NCBI GenBank assembly: GCA_964036045.1
Contig: OZ038385.1
Location: 63,703,670 to 63,767,669, forward strand
DNA from: Eutreptiella sp. 'Long Island Sound 2002'
Taxonomy: Eukaryota > Euglenozoa > Euglenophyceae > Eutreptiales > Eutreptiaceae
DNA: 64,000 nucleotides
Direction: 5' to 3'
The position numbers were made by a program, and so were the translations under genes. The notes below the pieces were generated by a model. It had not been told where the DNA came from and did no database searches. It saw only the letters and a program-made list of their open reading frames with translations. This document shows positions 12,501-21,361 of the stretch, one piece after another (position 1 is the first letter of the stretch; each line of letters starts with the position of its first letter).

Positions 12501-15500
12501 GTTCGCTGAGAACTACAGGAACGATCTTGCACGTGCAGTAATGTACGCACGGCCAGCAAACATGCGCAGCAAATGGCTGCACAGGAATTTGCGTGTATGC
12601 CCGGCATCGTGCCTGTCCAGGGGCACGGTGGATGTGTACACGGGTCCACTTGGGCTTGGGTGGGTACCCGCAATCAGTTTTGCTTTTCCACGGGTGAAGG
12701 GGGGCGAGAGTCCTTTTGCCTTGGCAAACGTCACGCGAATGGTAATCTGCTACTTGCACTTAAACACAGGTTGGCACGCGAAGTGCGTTGGTGGACCATC
12801 GCTGCGATCACCTCCCCCCCCGCCTGGCCCCGAGCCAAGAGATGGATTGTCGCACCCCCGCCCGGGTACCAAAGGCCATGTATACGACTCAGATGGTTGC
12901 CCCATGCCACAACGTGAGGGTGGGGAAGGGTGTGTGGGGGGAGGGGAAGGGGTTTGTGAAGGCCAGTCGGTTACGGTGTAGTACAAGTGGTGTCCAGTGC
13001 CATGTCTTTTGTATGACCTGCGTGGCGGTCGCGGTCATCTGAAGGCTGAAGCCAGTCAAGGTCGGTCAGTGGTGGGGCCTGACACACTCTGGGCGCTGGC
13101 TGCTGCGTCCAGAGTTATTGGGTCTCTGTTTGTGACGGCGGTTGTGACTGGGACTACTGTGCTGCCCCTGTGACTGCGGGTGCCACTGCGCCCTCTTGGG
13201 TCAGGCCAGGGGCCCTTAGGGTGTCCAAGGCTTTTCCACGTGCAGCACTGCCCCCGCAGTGAGGACTCGCTCCGAAGCATCGGCTTTGCTCTCGGCCCCA
13301 TTTCGGGCCGCTTTCCGCGCACAGGGGCCTGCGCACACGGCCTGCAACCTCCCAAAAGAAGATTTCTGCTCGTGACCAGGGGATTCGCTGCGTCGGAGGT
13401 TTGCTTCGCGACCAGACAGGGCGACCATTGGGGGTAGCCTCTTCCAGAGCACGTGCGGCACCACGGGCCAACATTGCACCCCAGCCCCCAAGGCCCTTCC
13501 ACATCCGTTCATGGTCCGCGGACGGCGGGGGCCATGGCCGTGTGACATCGATCCGGTGTGGACGACCCACAGGACGTGTGATGCAGCATTGGGTTCCAGG
13601 GACATAACCCCAGGAGGTGGATGTCTGCCTCATCGTACACACGCGGGCGGTGGCAGATGGGGCCTCACTCAGCCGGCCACTGTCTGCGATACGACCTGCC
13701 ACAGCGACACAGGCATGCGGGTTTGCAGACCTCTTTGAAGATATTATCACTTGCATCTTGCTGCCAAAGGTAGATGTCGGTGCTGCTGGTGGACACCAAT
13801 ACATCGTCATGGCACACAGATCCAACGGTCAGGTGCGTGAGAGCGCACCCCGAGCACAAAGTGGCTGCGAATACAACTGGTTCACCCATCCCCTGCACCA
13901 ATGCAGACAAGGAGTGCGCGAAAGAGCAAGTAAACGAGCTAGCGAGAGACGGGAAGAAGCAGAAGCCCCTCCTCTGCCGCTGGTGATCTCACGGTCGTTT
14001 TCTGGGGATACGCGGAGAACTCTCAGGCATCTAGAAGGTTTTCAGCAGAGGAGTTGGTGGACAGCATACGGAAAGTCGGGAACATACTGAGAAATCCGGA
14101 GGGGGATCATCGATGGTGGCTATGCGCTCAATGTCCTGCCACGAACCAGATATTTCAGGATCACTTAGACTCCTGATGAGAGCAGGACATTGCTTGCTGT
14201 TCGTGAAGAGTGGGCGTCGTCATCTCCTGCGATCCGCAGCGTTCTGCTGCCATGCAGGATGCCCCAAAATGGTGAAGCGTATCACACACAACGGAGGCAC
14301 GATGCAAATGGAAAACACGTTGGGCATTGGCGCGCCTGGTCCTCTCCAACATGAAACTTTCTACACTGATATTCTGCCCTACTGTTTCCAGCTGGCGACA
14401 GGCGCCGCAAGGAAAGCGTTCTCGTGGCAAGCACCATCCCCTGGAAGTCTATGCGCCTACAGAGGAGGCACGGCCACACTTCACTAGCGTGGACTGCGAG
14501 TGAGTCACCCGTGGGGAGTGGGCCAAGATGTCTTTCCTGACCTGAATGTTGTGTGATGCTGCGTGTAGGAGGGGATCCTCGAGAAAATCCAATGCGGACA
14601 GGGTGAGGGTTATTGTACATACGGGTCACGAGGAATGTGTATACTCTGGGGACTGGGTGACGACCGCTGTGCGTACCCTGAGGGCTGGGTGAGGACTCTT
14701 GTGGAGAGGGCTCGGTGAACAATGTGTTGCTCACACTGAGGACTGGGTGAGGAGGACGCTCCATCTACAGCGGCGCAGGACGATTCCCGCAACCCGATGT
14801 CACTCCCTCTTCCATCCCAAACCCGCTCACGAAGGTTGTGCAGACCACAACCGTACGGCTTCCCAACTCGTTATACGTTGATGGTCTTCGGAGACACCGG
14901 TAGAGATCCGCAGATCCACAGCCCTGAGCCCCCCCGACCACACACGCTGAGGAGGGGACGCACCTGCTGATCGGAGTGTCCAAGAGCGGGGTCACTGATG
15001 GCGGGATCTGCAGGCTTTGGCAATGCTGCAGAATGGGGACGTGGCTGGCAGGGGGCGGGAGCCCAGCCGCCACGGCAGCTTCAGCAGGTATTCGGTGTCC
15101 GCCGCCCATAGGCTCAGCAGGTTTTTTCTTCCGAGTCCCCCCAAACAGTCCGGAGAACATTCCTGCGGTGCAAAAGCAGGCAAATCAGAGGCATCGAAAG
15201 TTCGGAGTCCCTGGAAACTGCTCACTCGGGGGCCAACATCTGGGGCATGTGGACAAAAGGGCCTTGAACACGTGCAGCCCACCACCAAAACACGAAGCGA
15301 GCGGGAGGGGGTGGGCGGGAAGGTGCGGAATGTGCGCAGCGGCATTGCCCACGTTGTCTGTGTGGGCGCGCGCCATTCGCTGCTGATTGGTATGTTCTTG
15401 GGTGACACTGAGGTACAAAGACCTGGGGTACATACCCAAAGGCCACTTGCCAACACTTTGCCATTGTTTGGGTGACACAAGAACGTCTGCCGTATTGGGG

Positions 15501-18500
15501 GCAGGGGCCCGCATGACATGCCTCGGCGGTTATGCTAACCGCCCGCCCGAAGGGGGTGGGTATTGTCTTGTCGTCCGCAGGCGGTGCGGAAACCTTGTTT
15601 TGGTGGGTGGGAGTGGGGCTGTTGTCCCTCTGCTCACGGTTGCTGCTTTAGCGCCTCGGCGTCCCTCTCATGCCGGCGCGGCACACTTCACACGAAGTGG
15701 TCCCCAAGAGAGTGAAGTTTGGTGCTCTCCACAAATGATGTGGGGAATGTAACAAGGGCCAGGGGGTTGCGGATCACCAAGTGTTACACATCAGTGGGAG
15801 AGGGGGGGGGGGGGGGCAATGGGGGCTACATCCCTGTCACCCCACTTCAACCAGAGGAGAGAGGGCCGCTCTACAGCAAGTCCTGTGAGTCCCATACGTC
15901 AGGGCGCACCCAATGACAGCAAGCTCAAAGCAAACACTGTGAGGGAGAGTCGCCGCATGGCGCGTCCGAGGACTGGGTCGAGGTGCACCCCTGATCGCGG
16001 GCGCAGGAAGGCAAAGCTGGAGAAACAAGGGCCGTCCTCCTCCTGTGACATTATGAGGCGGTGGTTGTGTGGCCCTATCCTCACACCCTGTCCCTACCTG
16101 CTCTTGCAGCGGCCTAAGGGGCTGTGGCGTGTGTACCTTGCACACTGCGGTGCCCGGGCGTCCCCAGGTGGGGACCGTGGACCCCACCCGTGTTGGACAC
16201 GCGCCTCGCGTGTCCAACGGTGGGGAGGGGCTGAAAGGGGGGGGGGGGTTGCATATTGTTGCAGCAGACGTAATATCGCGCCCTGCTTCTCTGCAGCCGT
16301 TGGGCAAACAACATTTTTGACAGCTCTTCTCGACCTCCAGCACACCCAAAGCAAGCGATGTCCCACAAATTCCAGGGTTGATAAATAATTCCTTGCAGAA
16401 GCCCATGCACCAGTACACTAACCCGCCATAATGTTCGCGCCATAAACAGGCGCGAACAGCCCCTTTGCATGGCACGGTGGCCCTGCAGACGCATCGTGAA
16501 CCTGCAAACCCCCGGTCGCTGTCGGAATCCATCGAGGACATCGAGGACGAGCTGCTGTTCTGCCGGCTGATGATGACGGCGCGCGCGGCCTTGTGCAATG
16601 CAGTTTCAGAGGAGTACAAGCGATGGTGATGCTCTCGAGACGCTGCAATGATGTTGTCGGTCAACTCGTGCAGCTGCAATGACCCCTGTGCAAAGGGCGG
16701 CAACACGCGTGCTCTCCATTCAACGTCAGCCCCGGAGTATCTTGGGCGTAGCGAGTTCCCTCGGAGAGATCCCCCTCTGACCAGGACGATGGCTGGGGAC
16801 ACACTGAAATACCCCCTTCAGACAGGGCCGTGCTGCGTCTACCCCCCAACAACAACAACAACGTTACGTCGGGGGAGTGTGCCCAGGGTCTCAAGCGGGA
16901 ATACGTTATTTCGGGTCCGTTGTTTAGATCCTGCGGTCGTCACAACATCGCGCGCGGTCCAGCGGAGCCATGCCGTGAACAGCCCTGGCCCCGCATCATG
17001 ACGACCTCGCACCCCAAGAGGCTTGGGCAGAGCTTCACTTCGGAGGGGGTGGGGGGGTCCTGACGGCCCCACACACTTGGTCCCAAGTTTTGGTCGGCGC
17101 CAAAGAAGAATTTTGGCCTAAATGGACCTGCGCCGAAGGCGCCGGATAATTTTTTCGTCAAAAAGGCGAGAAAAACTTTCCCGCATCACGTAAGGGGTAG
17201 GGAGGGGGGGGGAGGGTCTGGGACACCCCCCCACCCACCGGCCCCCGCTGGTGCTGAGTTGGTACGTGAAGCTCTGGGCCTGGGGCTGGGGGATGGCTGT
17301 TTCAATGAAGGCTGGGGGGTTCCTGTGCAGTATGACCGGTACCCAGTGCCGCTTTCTGTTGTGTGAATTGCTTTTGCTGATCGAGGTCGTTGGCGTTTCT
17401 CATGGGAAGGGGATGAGAAACGCAGTTTTGTGGGTGAGAATGTGACAGCGGGTTCAAGGACACGGCACGTTGCGTCGCGTCGCGGCCCCAGCAACACACA
17501 AAGCCCCGTCCAGCCCGCAGAGGGCGCGCGTAGCGTCAAACGTCCTCTGCAGTGCGGGGCCCGTGGCAAACACGGGGCTGCACAGCGACAATGACGCATT
17601 GGCCATGACCGTTCTATAACTGCGCAGTGGGTGTAGCATCCTGGACACACGCTGGGCCCATGGCGGAGGGAGGGGAGGGGGCCGAGGCTTTGCATTAAGC
17701 AGCGCTTTGCACAGTTCACCTTGAAGCAGGAATGGCTGAGAAACGGGAGGGGGGCGTGTGACCGCAGCGTTCGCGCGTCAATCCTCGCCCAAAAAAAAGG
17801 TTTCTTCCCGCCAGCCCAACAAGGGACCGGGCCCGACTCAGTCGCAGCTGGTTCCTACTGAGTTGCGGGTGCACCAGCAGCGGATGGGATAATGCCATGT
17901 GAGCGAAAGGGTGGGTGTCGGGGGCGCGCAGAGGGCGCATGGGGGGACCACGGCTCCGTGCGGTCCTCAGCAGATCGTGCGTATCGGGCGGTCTGCGTGT
18001 TCTGCACATTCTTTCAGAAGCACAAGATGCCTCTCGTGTCTCTTGCCCGCCTGTGCACGGGTGCGGGGGCCATTCCTAACGAAACTCATCCCCCTGACGG
18101 ACACTAGTGGCGCGTCTCCTTGTGTACAATTTGTCTCAGGAGGGGCAAAGGGCTGAGAGGAGGAGGGGGGTCCTCGTCCGTAATGACGTTCACTCTCATT
18201 AAATGCCTTGCTGTCAAACAGTGGACCCCTGTCGGAGAAAGGGTGCCATGCGAGCTCTGCACGCCACCGTAGCAAACACGCAACAATACGCGCTTGTGTA
18301 CGGCAGGTGGTTCACATGTGTATCGACCCGAACGCTTTGCTTCGGGCGCTTCGGGCCACAAAAAATTCATCAACACGGGGCTTGGGAGATTGTGGTAATG
18401 CCGCGGGCCCAACGGCGGGCAGGTGGAGTGGGGTAACGGGTGGGGGGGGGGGGGGGGTGCGGGCAGACTAGAACGGGCCTCGGTCGACAAGAACGTGCAA

Positions 18501-20080
18501 TGCCATACGTCATCACACAGCAGCACCAGGCGGTGGCCATGCGTGAATCTGCCTTGAAGGAATGCAACACCTGCAAGACACGGGCAGTGGTCAAGTTGGA
18601 AGCCTTGGGCACCCGCCTCTTCCCTTCCCCACGGGTTCTTGAACCGACGGGGGTTTCGTCTTCGGCGGGGACCGGCCATGCAAGGGGCACAGCAAACCTC
18701 GAGAGGCGAACGCAACACACATTTCAGTTGTTTTCGTTCGATTGACCGAGAATATGCAGACACGAAAGGGTGTGTGGGTGGATGTGTGCATGTGTCAGGC
18801 TACGGGAAGGCAGTTCATCCCTTTGGCCCAGATGCTCTTTGGGGAAGCCCCATTTCGCTGGGATTGCTATCTCATGGTCCACACGGTCCGCAGTACGATA
18901 CGATTCGGGTACGAGCCCCTCGATGGGATCAGGTACGACCCATACACTTCGGCCAGGATCGATATCTCTCGGGGTCGTTGGGGATTGCGCCAATTCGGTG
19001 GGTTTTTGGTGGTCGCCGTCATTGTTGCGTTATTTGTGCCCACTGAGTGTCCCGTAGGGGGGGGTATGTGGGGTATATTCGGAAAGCCCTTGAAAAGGGC
19101 TATTTGGAACACCCTGGGTCTGCATGCTGTACTGACGACATGTTCGAGATTTTCGTCCGTTTGGGACAGGCCTGTGTTCCTTGCTGCCTCTTTTGTCAAC
19201 AGGCAGCTACCATGTCCGCATACAAATTCACTCCACGGGCTGCAGCTTTCCCTGATGCACCACAGAAACATTTGGTGCGCAAAAGAGCGCGCCCTGGGGG
19301 TGTAAATTGGGTGCAGGTGAGCCGCGATGAGCCTGGCAGAAAGGCCAAAAAGCCCAGGTCCAGCTGACCAAATAGCGCAACGTGGACCTGACAACTGACG
19401 GTCTGTGGGCCATGCCTCTCAACACAGGGTGGGTGCCAGTCAAGGCACGCAGGCTGCAGGATTGGGAAAAACTGAAAAAATATGTTCCAATTCACAAGCA
19501 GGGGGATGTGTGCCCCAATGGGGTCCCTGCCCTCTTGTGGAAAGGGGCAACAATGACGACGATTCAGATTCAGAATAATCTGTGGTCCCTCGAGCATTGC
19601 CTTGTCTTGCGCATCGTCCACTTTGCAGCTCTATTTGCTCAAAAATGTGATCATCTACCCCCCCCCCCCAAACCCATACATTTCTGAAACGGCCTTTTCT
19701 CACAGATTTCAAAAAGTATACACATACCCCCCCCAACGACGAAATTTGGGCGCATTGGACCAAAAGTTCATAAAACCCAGGAAAAATGCCAAAACCCACC
19801 GTGTTGGCGCACCATGAATGATCCCGAGAGATATGCAGCGCGGCATGCAGGGCCACTGGTGTGGGAAATCGCACCTGACCACCACCCACGCCGATGCATC
19901 GGGGGCGACCACGAACCCGGGGGACACAACCGACACGCACAGACCTGACGGCGCAGGAATGGTCGCAAAAGGCGCTTTGGACCGGTACAGATACAACAAA
20001 CAGACATTCGAGCACGCTACGAGCACAATGTCACAGTGCTTGGTCTGGTCACAGCCGACAAGAAGCGAATCAGACTGCAC
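348..20080 (-). CDS. Large multi-exon WD40-repeat gene (composite, provisional)
   Basis: This entry groups the minus-strand exons listed separately below. Several are WD40 blades: 19875-20080, 15226-15379, 13731-13892, 10853-10975, 8638-8771, 6014-6201 and 2877-3109, each flanked by AG and GT splice sites. Between and after them lie Ser/Pro/Gln-rich exons typical of disordered linkers. WD40 propellers are protein-interaction scaffolds; no catalytic domain was seen, so I give no specific function. The last blade (2877-3109) is followed by a Ser/Pro-rich exon and a Gln-rich exon ending in a stop at 348-350. I infer one gene from common strand, similar exon size and order. Two or more neighbouring WD40 genes are equally possible, since the exon at 4431-4709 could end in its own stop. 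No family could be named and no start codon was located. Confidence 0.45.
963..1073 (-). CDS. Internal exon of the WD40 gene region
   Basis: This 111-nt exon follows a good pyrimidine tract and CAG acceptor (1074-1076) and ends before a GTGTGC donor at 962. It encodes KLRSVFNLPNPPHLKPAYVL followed by RGSNASTVAMLCP, which resembles the start of a WD40 blade (hydrophobic strand, then G-N/H-x-x-x-V). It starts with two bases of a split codon and ends with one. The residues from 530 to 962 are probably intron; a weaker open stretch there (about 590-770, minus) could be another exon. Confidence 0.5.
1074..2142. other. Presumed intron with poly-G tract
   Basis: No coding frame with convincing splice sites was seen in this stretch. 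It contains a run of 13 G at 1919-1931. Confidence 0.35.
2143..2413 (-). CDS. Ser/Pro-rich linker exon
   Basis: Acceptor CAG at 2414-2416 and donor GTATGC at 2142 bracket 90 codons plus one base. The peptide begins IPLGNIDIRGLIASIHDAAR, then runs into a low-complexity SPGRSPERSLPSSPL segment and an acidic stretch (DEALDMAEMDS). Such SP/RSP motifs are commonly phosphorylation-prone linkers (inference). The sequence just before the acceptor on this strand is the TGTGC satellite, so the satellite itself seems to serve as the pre-acceptor tract. Family not recognised. Confidence 0.55.
2425..2760. repeat. Degenerate AGCAC pentamer satellite
   Basis: The plus strand is built from AGCAC/AGCGC units. 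They are nearly pure at 2425-2475 and more diverged to about 2760. Long open frames on both strands here are artefacts of the pentamer. The same unit in the other orientation occurs at 9825-9960. Confidence 0.9.
2877..3109 (-). CDS. WD40 blade exon (last blade plus linker)
   Basis: Acceptor TTTTTGTCGCAG (ends 3110) and donor GTATGTGTG (2876) enclose 233 nt. The first residues, SSVYAWDISCGTMLRTW, fit strand c-d of a WD40 repeat (VYxWDxxxGxxLRT). They are followed by FGIAGEALIKDSEMR and a basic, Gln-rich linker (LTARQQTKPFLTSRS). Both splice sites match consensus well. This is one of the clearest pieces of the WD40 gene. After it the protein becomes low-complexity, suggesting that the propeller ends here. 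Confidence 0.65.
3735..3835 (-). repeat. tRNA-like SINE remnant (A and B box)
   Basis: On the minus strand an A-box-like TAGCGCAGTCG is followed about 45 nt later by a B-box-like GGATTCAATTCC. No cloverleaf with a proper anticodon arm is formed, so it is read as a tRNA-derived repeat and not as a tRNA gene. Confidence 0.35.
4431..4709 (-). CDS. Exon, possibly terminal, family unknown
   Basis: Acceptor TTACAG (ends 4710) opens 92 codons in phase 0, ending at a TAG (4431-4433). The peptide reads GADAFGYDDPPAKTLEP, then RVAVPSEDSFELRPPQF and later SFDGCGFQWGGAGAMPDWG, a non-repetitive, protein-like composition. It either ends a gene at the TAG or splices earlier: GGTGCAG near 4540 and GGTGTGC near 4470 are candidate donors. 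If the TAG is real, the minus-strand WD40 region holds two genes. Confidence 0.45.
   Translation of the reverse strand, partial: GADAFGYDDPPAKTLEPAKCQRVAVPSEDSFELRPPQFHKSVHFEKSFDGCGFQWGGAGAMPDWGNASTIKWTVPVHGGVQQQREDRNALLQ
4891..5062. repeat. CATCC pentamer satellite
   Basis: There are 28 perfect CATCC units at 4891-5030, followed by about six diverged CAACC units. The purity indicates recent expansion. All open frames here are repeat artefacts. Confidence 0.97.
5080..5226. other. Stretch open on both strands
   Basis: On the plus strand a frame reads LLSIIKPVALVFQPGPEDA and ends at a textbook donor (CCAG then GTAAGA at 5227). On the minus strand another frame reads VKDGADLGVLWTGLKHQGHW. I cannot decide which, if either, is coding. 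Confidence 0.3.
5745..5935. repeat. GC-rich minisatellite
   Basis: Imperfect copies of a roughly 30-bp unit rich in GGGGCAGGCCCC and GGTNGTTCC fill this stretch immediately downstream (minus sense) of the WD40 exon at 6014-6201. Confidence 0.7.
6014..6201 (-). CDS. WD40 blade exon
   Basis: Acceptor TTTTTCCAG (ends 6202) and donor GTAGGC (6013) bracket 188 nt. The peptide contains AAVTSYVHWPRSIVLYALG, then KVLGGHTDDIQGMYWL and QDYLLVSCAG. This is a WD40 blade: GH dipeptide, hydrophobic strand b and strand c ending at the turn before the expected D-x-x-x-x-W. It starts and ends with single bases of split codons. Together with 2877-3109 and 8638-8771 it gives good evidence for a propeller on this strand. 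Confidence 0.7.
6238..6360 (+). repeat. Dispersed repeat family, copy 1
   Basis: It shares ATATCTCTC...GGG at the left, a T-rich centre and GGGAGGTATGTG at the right with the copies at 6945-7110, 18955-19125 and 19700-19835. Confidence 0.5.
6945..7110 (-). repeat. Dispersed repeat family, copy 2
   Basis: Read on the minus strand it has GATATCTCTCGGGG, then GGGGGGGTATGTGGG and AAAAGCCCTTGAAAAG. The right half is nearly identical to copy 3 at 18955-19125. Confidence 0.6.
7495..7690 (-). CDS. Possible linker exon
   Basis: An open minus-strand stretch reads LERNVVTDEQQPLLERAKKW followed by a Gly/Ser/Ala-rich tail. Composition is protein-like but the splice sites are unclear. Low confidence. Confidence 0.25.
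8638..8771 (-). CDS. WD40 blade exon
   Basis: A good acceptor (CTACTTCCCACAG, ending at 8772) and a GTATGC donor (8637) flank 134 nt. The peptide starts SWKWDSFTLHGQF, the end of one blade with its terminal W-x-W-D motif. It continues HHHTDAILHFITVPDP and VCSVGADR, the start and middle of the next blade. It ends with two bases of a codon. One of the clearest WD40 segments in the window. Confidence 0.7.
8885..9480. repeat. Long imperfect inverted repeat (foldback element)
   Basis: The left arm (8885-9105) and right arm (about 9275-9480) are reverse complements at roughly 80-85% by eye. For example AATCTGTCAAGGCAGCAT at the inner left end is matched by ATGCTGCCTTGACAGATT on the right. The spacer is about 170 bp. 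No transposase frame lies inside. It could be a foldback transposon or a hairpin-forming MITE. Confidence 0.75.
9825..9960. repeat. TGTGC pentamer satellite
   Basis: Almost pure TGTGC units fill this stretch. It is the same pentamer as at 2425-2760 but on the opposite strand. Confidence 0.95.
10256..10376 (-). CDS. Probable exon, basic/acidic helical segment
   Basis: The minus-strand frame reads KRDESFRQRQRDLVTMSV, then NRRGDPLISFMEEFWGR, ending at a GTTGAA donor (10255). The acceptor is weak (GTGGAG). Charged, non-repetitive composition supports coding. It lies between WD40 blades and may be an insertion loop. Confidence 0.4.
10853..10975 (-). CDS. WD40 blade exon
   Basis: Exactly 41 codons in phase 0 lie between a CATCAG acceptor (ends 10976) and a GTGTGC donor (10852). 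The peptide IIVTGCIDERPRQWQAHSEC continues ITALLVDEELLFTGAADGAVK. It covers a strand d, the H-S/A start of a new blade, strands b and c, and the D-G-A-V-K turn that precedes the terminal W of a WD40 repeat. Confidence 0.75.
12668..12746 (-). CDS. Possible short exon of the WD40 gene
   Basis: Acceptor GTAGCAG and donor GTACCC bracket 26 codons plus one base, reading ITIRVTFAKAKGLSPPFTR then GKAKLIA. The beta-rich pattern fits a propeller strand. Confidence is limited by its shortness. Confidence 0.35.
13731..13892 (-). CDS. WD40 blade exon
   Basis: Exactly 54 codons in phase 0 lie between acceptor TTGGTGCAG (ends 13893) and donor GTCTGC (13730). The peptide GMGEPVVFAATLCSGCALTH continues VGSVCHDDVLVSTSSTDIYLW and QQDASDNIFKE. 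The DDVLVSTSSTDIYLW segment is a typical strand b-c-d run ending in the conserved W, so the blade is clear. Confidence 0.7.
14088..14172 (-). CDS. Short acidic linker exon
   Basis: Acceptor CATCAG (ends 14173) and donor GTATGTTC (14087) enclose 85 nt. They read SLSDPEISGSWQDIERIATI followed by DDPPPDFS. Both splice sites are good. Likely a disordered linker of the WD40 gene. Confidence 0.5.
14964..15162 (-). CDS. Ala/Pro-rich linker exon
   Basis: Acceptor TTGCACCGCAG (ends 15163) and donor GTGCGT (14963) bracket 199 nt. They encode MFSGLFGGTRKKKPAEPM and then an Ala/Pro-rich stretch with QHCQSLQIPPSVTPLLD. The initial M is internal to the exon and not necessarily a start. No domain recognised. 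Confidence 0.45.
15226..15379 (-). CDS. WD40-like blade exon
   Basis: Acceptor CAGCAG (ends 15380) and a consensus GTGAGC donor (15225) bracket 154 nt. The peptide ARAHTDNVGNAAAHIP continues LPLASCFGGGLHVFKALL, matching the H-x-D-x-V start and the LASxxxGGxxxxFxA strands of a WD40 repeat with short insertions. An antisense plus-strand frame with RCC1-like flavour overlaps it. I prefer the minus strand because its splice phases fit the neighbouring blades. Confidence 0.5.
15830..16222 (+). repeat. Dispersed repeat, copy A of an inverted pair
   Basis: About 390 bp recur in reverse complement at 62915-63275. The core from GTGCACCC to GAGAAACA is almost identical in both. Neither copy has a supported gene; the open frame through it is shared by both copies but continues into unrelated flanks. 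Confidence 0.8.
16502..16776 (-). CDS. Helical and Ser-rich exon
   Basis: A donor GTTCAC at 16501 ends a frame reading LQLHELTDNIIAASREHHHR, then SSETALHKAARAVIISRQ, then a Ser/Asp run (SSSSSMSSMDSDSDRG). The 5' edge is either the acceptor at 16686 or one at 16777; the frame stays open (VEWRARVLPPFAQG) to the latter. The first half looks alpha-helical, and the Ser/Asp run resembles a CK2-type acidic tract. Probably a linker in the WD40 gene. Confidence 0.55.
17455..17648 (-). CDS. Possible exon
   Basis: The minus frame MLHPLRSYRTVMANASLSLC continues through ALQRTFDATRALCGLDG to LCVAGAATRRN with GC-rich third positions. An acceptor CCAG precedes it; the donor is unclear. The ALCGLDGALCVAG run could be a degenerate propeller strand. 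Confidence 0.3.
18509..18570 (-). CDS. Short propeller-like exon
   Basis: Acceptor CTTGCAG and donor GTATGG enclose 62 nt, reading VAFLQGRFTHGHRLVLLCDD. This has the hydrophobic-turn-hydrophobic pattern of WD40 strands b-c. Its small size keeps confidence low. Confidence 0.35.
18955..19125 (+). repeat. Dispersed repeat family, copy 3
   Basis: Contains GATATCTCTCGGGG, GGGGGGGGTATGTGGGG and GAAAGCCCTTGAAAAGG, matching copy 2 over about 90 bp. Confidence 0.6.
19212..19620 (+). other. Open plus-strand stretch, unidentified
   Basis: Two plus-strand frames look protein-like: one begins MSAYKFTPRAAAFPDAPQ at 19212, and another, after a stop, reads GLWAMPLNTGWVPVKARR then LQDWEKLKKYVPIHKQGD. They are out of frame with each other, so this may be a decayed mobile-element gene or two exons. 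Not identified. Confidence 0.2.
19700..19835 (-). repeat. Dispersed repeat family, copy 4
   Basis: On the minus strand it has GCATATCTCTCGGGA, GGTGGGTTTTGGC and GGGGGGGGTATGTGTATAC. The terminal GTATGTGTATAC also matches copy 1. Confidence 0.55.
19875..20080 (-). CDS. Propeller exon, most 5' piece seen
   Basis: Acceptor CATCAG (ends 20081) and donor GTGCGA (19874) enclose 206 nt. The peptide SDSLLVGCDQTKHCDIVLVA continues NVCLLYLYRSKAPFATIP and VSVVSPGFVVAPDASAW, alternating hydrophobic strands and turns as in a WD40/beta-propeller. It lacks the GH and WD signatures, so the family is inferred from pattern and context. Confidence 0.45.
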
Positions 20081-20099
20081 CTGATGACATGCAGATGAA

Positions 20100-21350
20100 A
20101 CGTCGTATGTGTGCCGCCCCTCACGCCACCGTAAGGTTCACGTTGCTGTAGGCCGTGCTTCTTGCTGGCCACTTCCCTTCATACCTTCGAACCGGGGGTT
20201 CAACCGATGCCACGTGCGCAGACCGGATCGTTTTATGATGCATTCGTACTCTGTCCACCCACAGCGCGCATCAACATTCAACATAAGCGCGAATACCACT
20301 TGAGGCCACAGAAGTTGTTCCGTTTCTGGACCAGCAACCAAATTTCTGAATCAGAAAGTGGGGGATGGGGGCTCACCGCCCCCTGTCCTCCCCCACTCCA
20401 CCCTCTTCATCAACCCAGTCGGCCCAAATTTTCGCCAACACAAAGCCAGGATATGGGCACCATGAGCTTTTCTGGAGTCCCAAAATCGCTTTAGAAAACG
20501 CAAAGTCAGAGCGGAACCAGGCCATGCAACTAGCAGGAGGGTACCCATGCCCCATATCCCCTTCTTTGCACTGCAGTGTGCTGTGCAAGGTCCGCTGATG
20601 CTTGAGCCTGTACAGGCAATAAGAGAGGGGGCAGTGGAGAGGGCACACCCACACCCACCCAAACACGATTTCTTGACCCAAAACTTGGCTCAAGAAAAAA
20701 GCAAATTTTGAATGAGCGGCCTCTCGCAGGACCTACCCAGAGCCCCCTGACACCCGCAGAAGCTCTTTAGCTGAAGCTTGAGCCTATGTGAGTTTGCTGG
20801 AAAAAAATCTTGGATGGGGTGCCAGCATGACCAGATGCCCGCCAGATACCCGCATGTCCTCCCCATTGTGATAGGCGCACAAGTAGGCCGCGGCATTTAG
20901 GGGCAACATGGTGGGCACTCTGTCTGGCAAGGGGCACCAACGGCCCCCAGGGTACAGGGGCAGTACCTGTTCCGCGGAAGCACAGCCGGTTCAGGTGCCC
21001 CTACGCTCAGCACTGGGGCTGCCCCCTAAATGGGGTTGGAAAGAAGCATTTGCCAAGGGCGGCCTATGCTGGGCAGCAACGCTGCTGGCCACAGCAGGCC
21101 AGGTGCCATATGCCGAGCTGGCCTTGCATCTTGAGGGCAGGCCAGGCAGACGCTGCCCACTGCGCCCACATACTGCCTCTAGGGGCAGGGGTTGCCTCTG
21201 CAGGAGCAGGGCTTAGTTCTCAAGTTGACATTGTCGCAGCTACACTTGCTAATAGGGCTAGGGGGAGGACATGTGGTGCTACAAAATGCTTGTCTCCTTT
21301 AGGGGGGGGGCACCCTTCAACATGACGGCACAACCAGTGTTTACGCTGCG
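20100..21350. other. No supported gene
   Basis: Nothing with convincing splice sites or family signatures was seen. Open frames are short and of mixed composition. Confidence 0.4.
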
Positions 21351-21361
21351 CTGCCAAATGG

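Noticed and set aside
15017-15475. Plus-strand frame with an RCC1-like run (VGARHSLLI)
   Set aside because: It is antisense to a WD40-like exon whose splice phases fit its neighbours; one short match is not enough.
15837-16802. 321-codon minus-strand open frame
   Set aside because: Most of it crosses the dispersed repeat at 15830-16222; only 16502-16776 has coding character.
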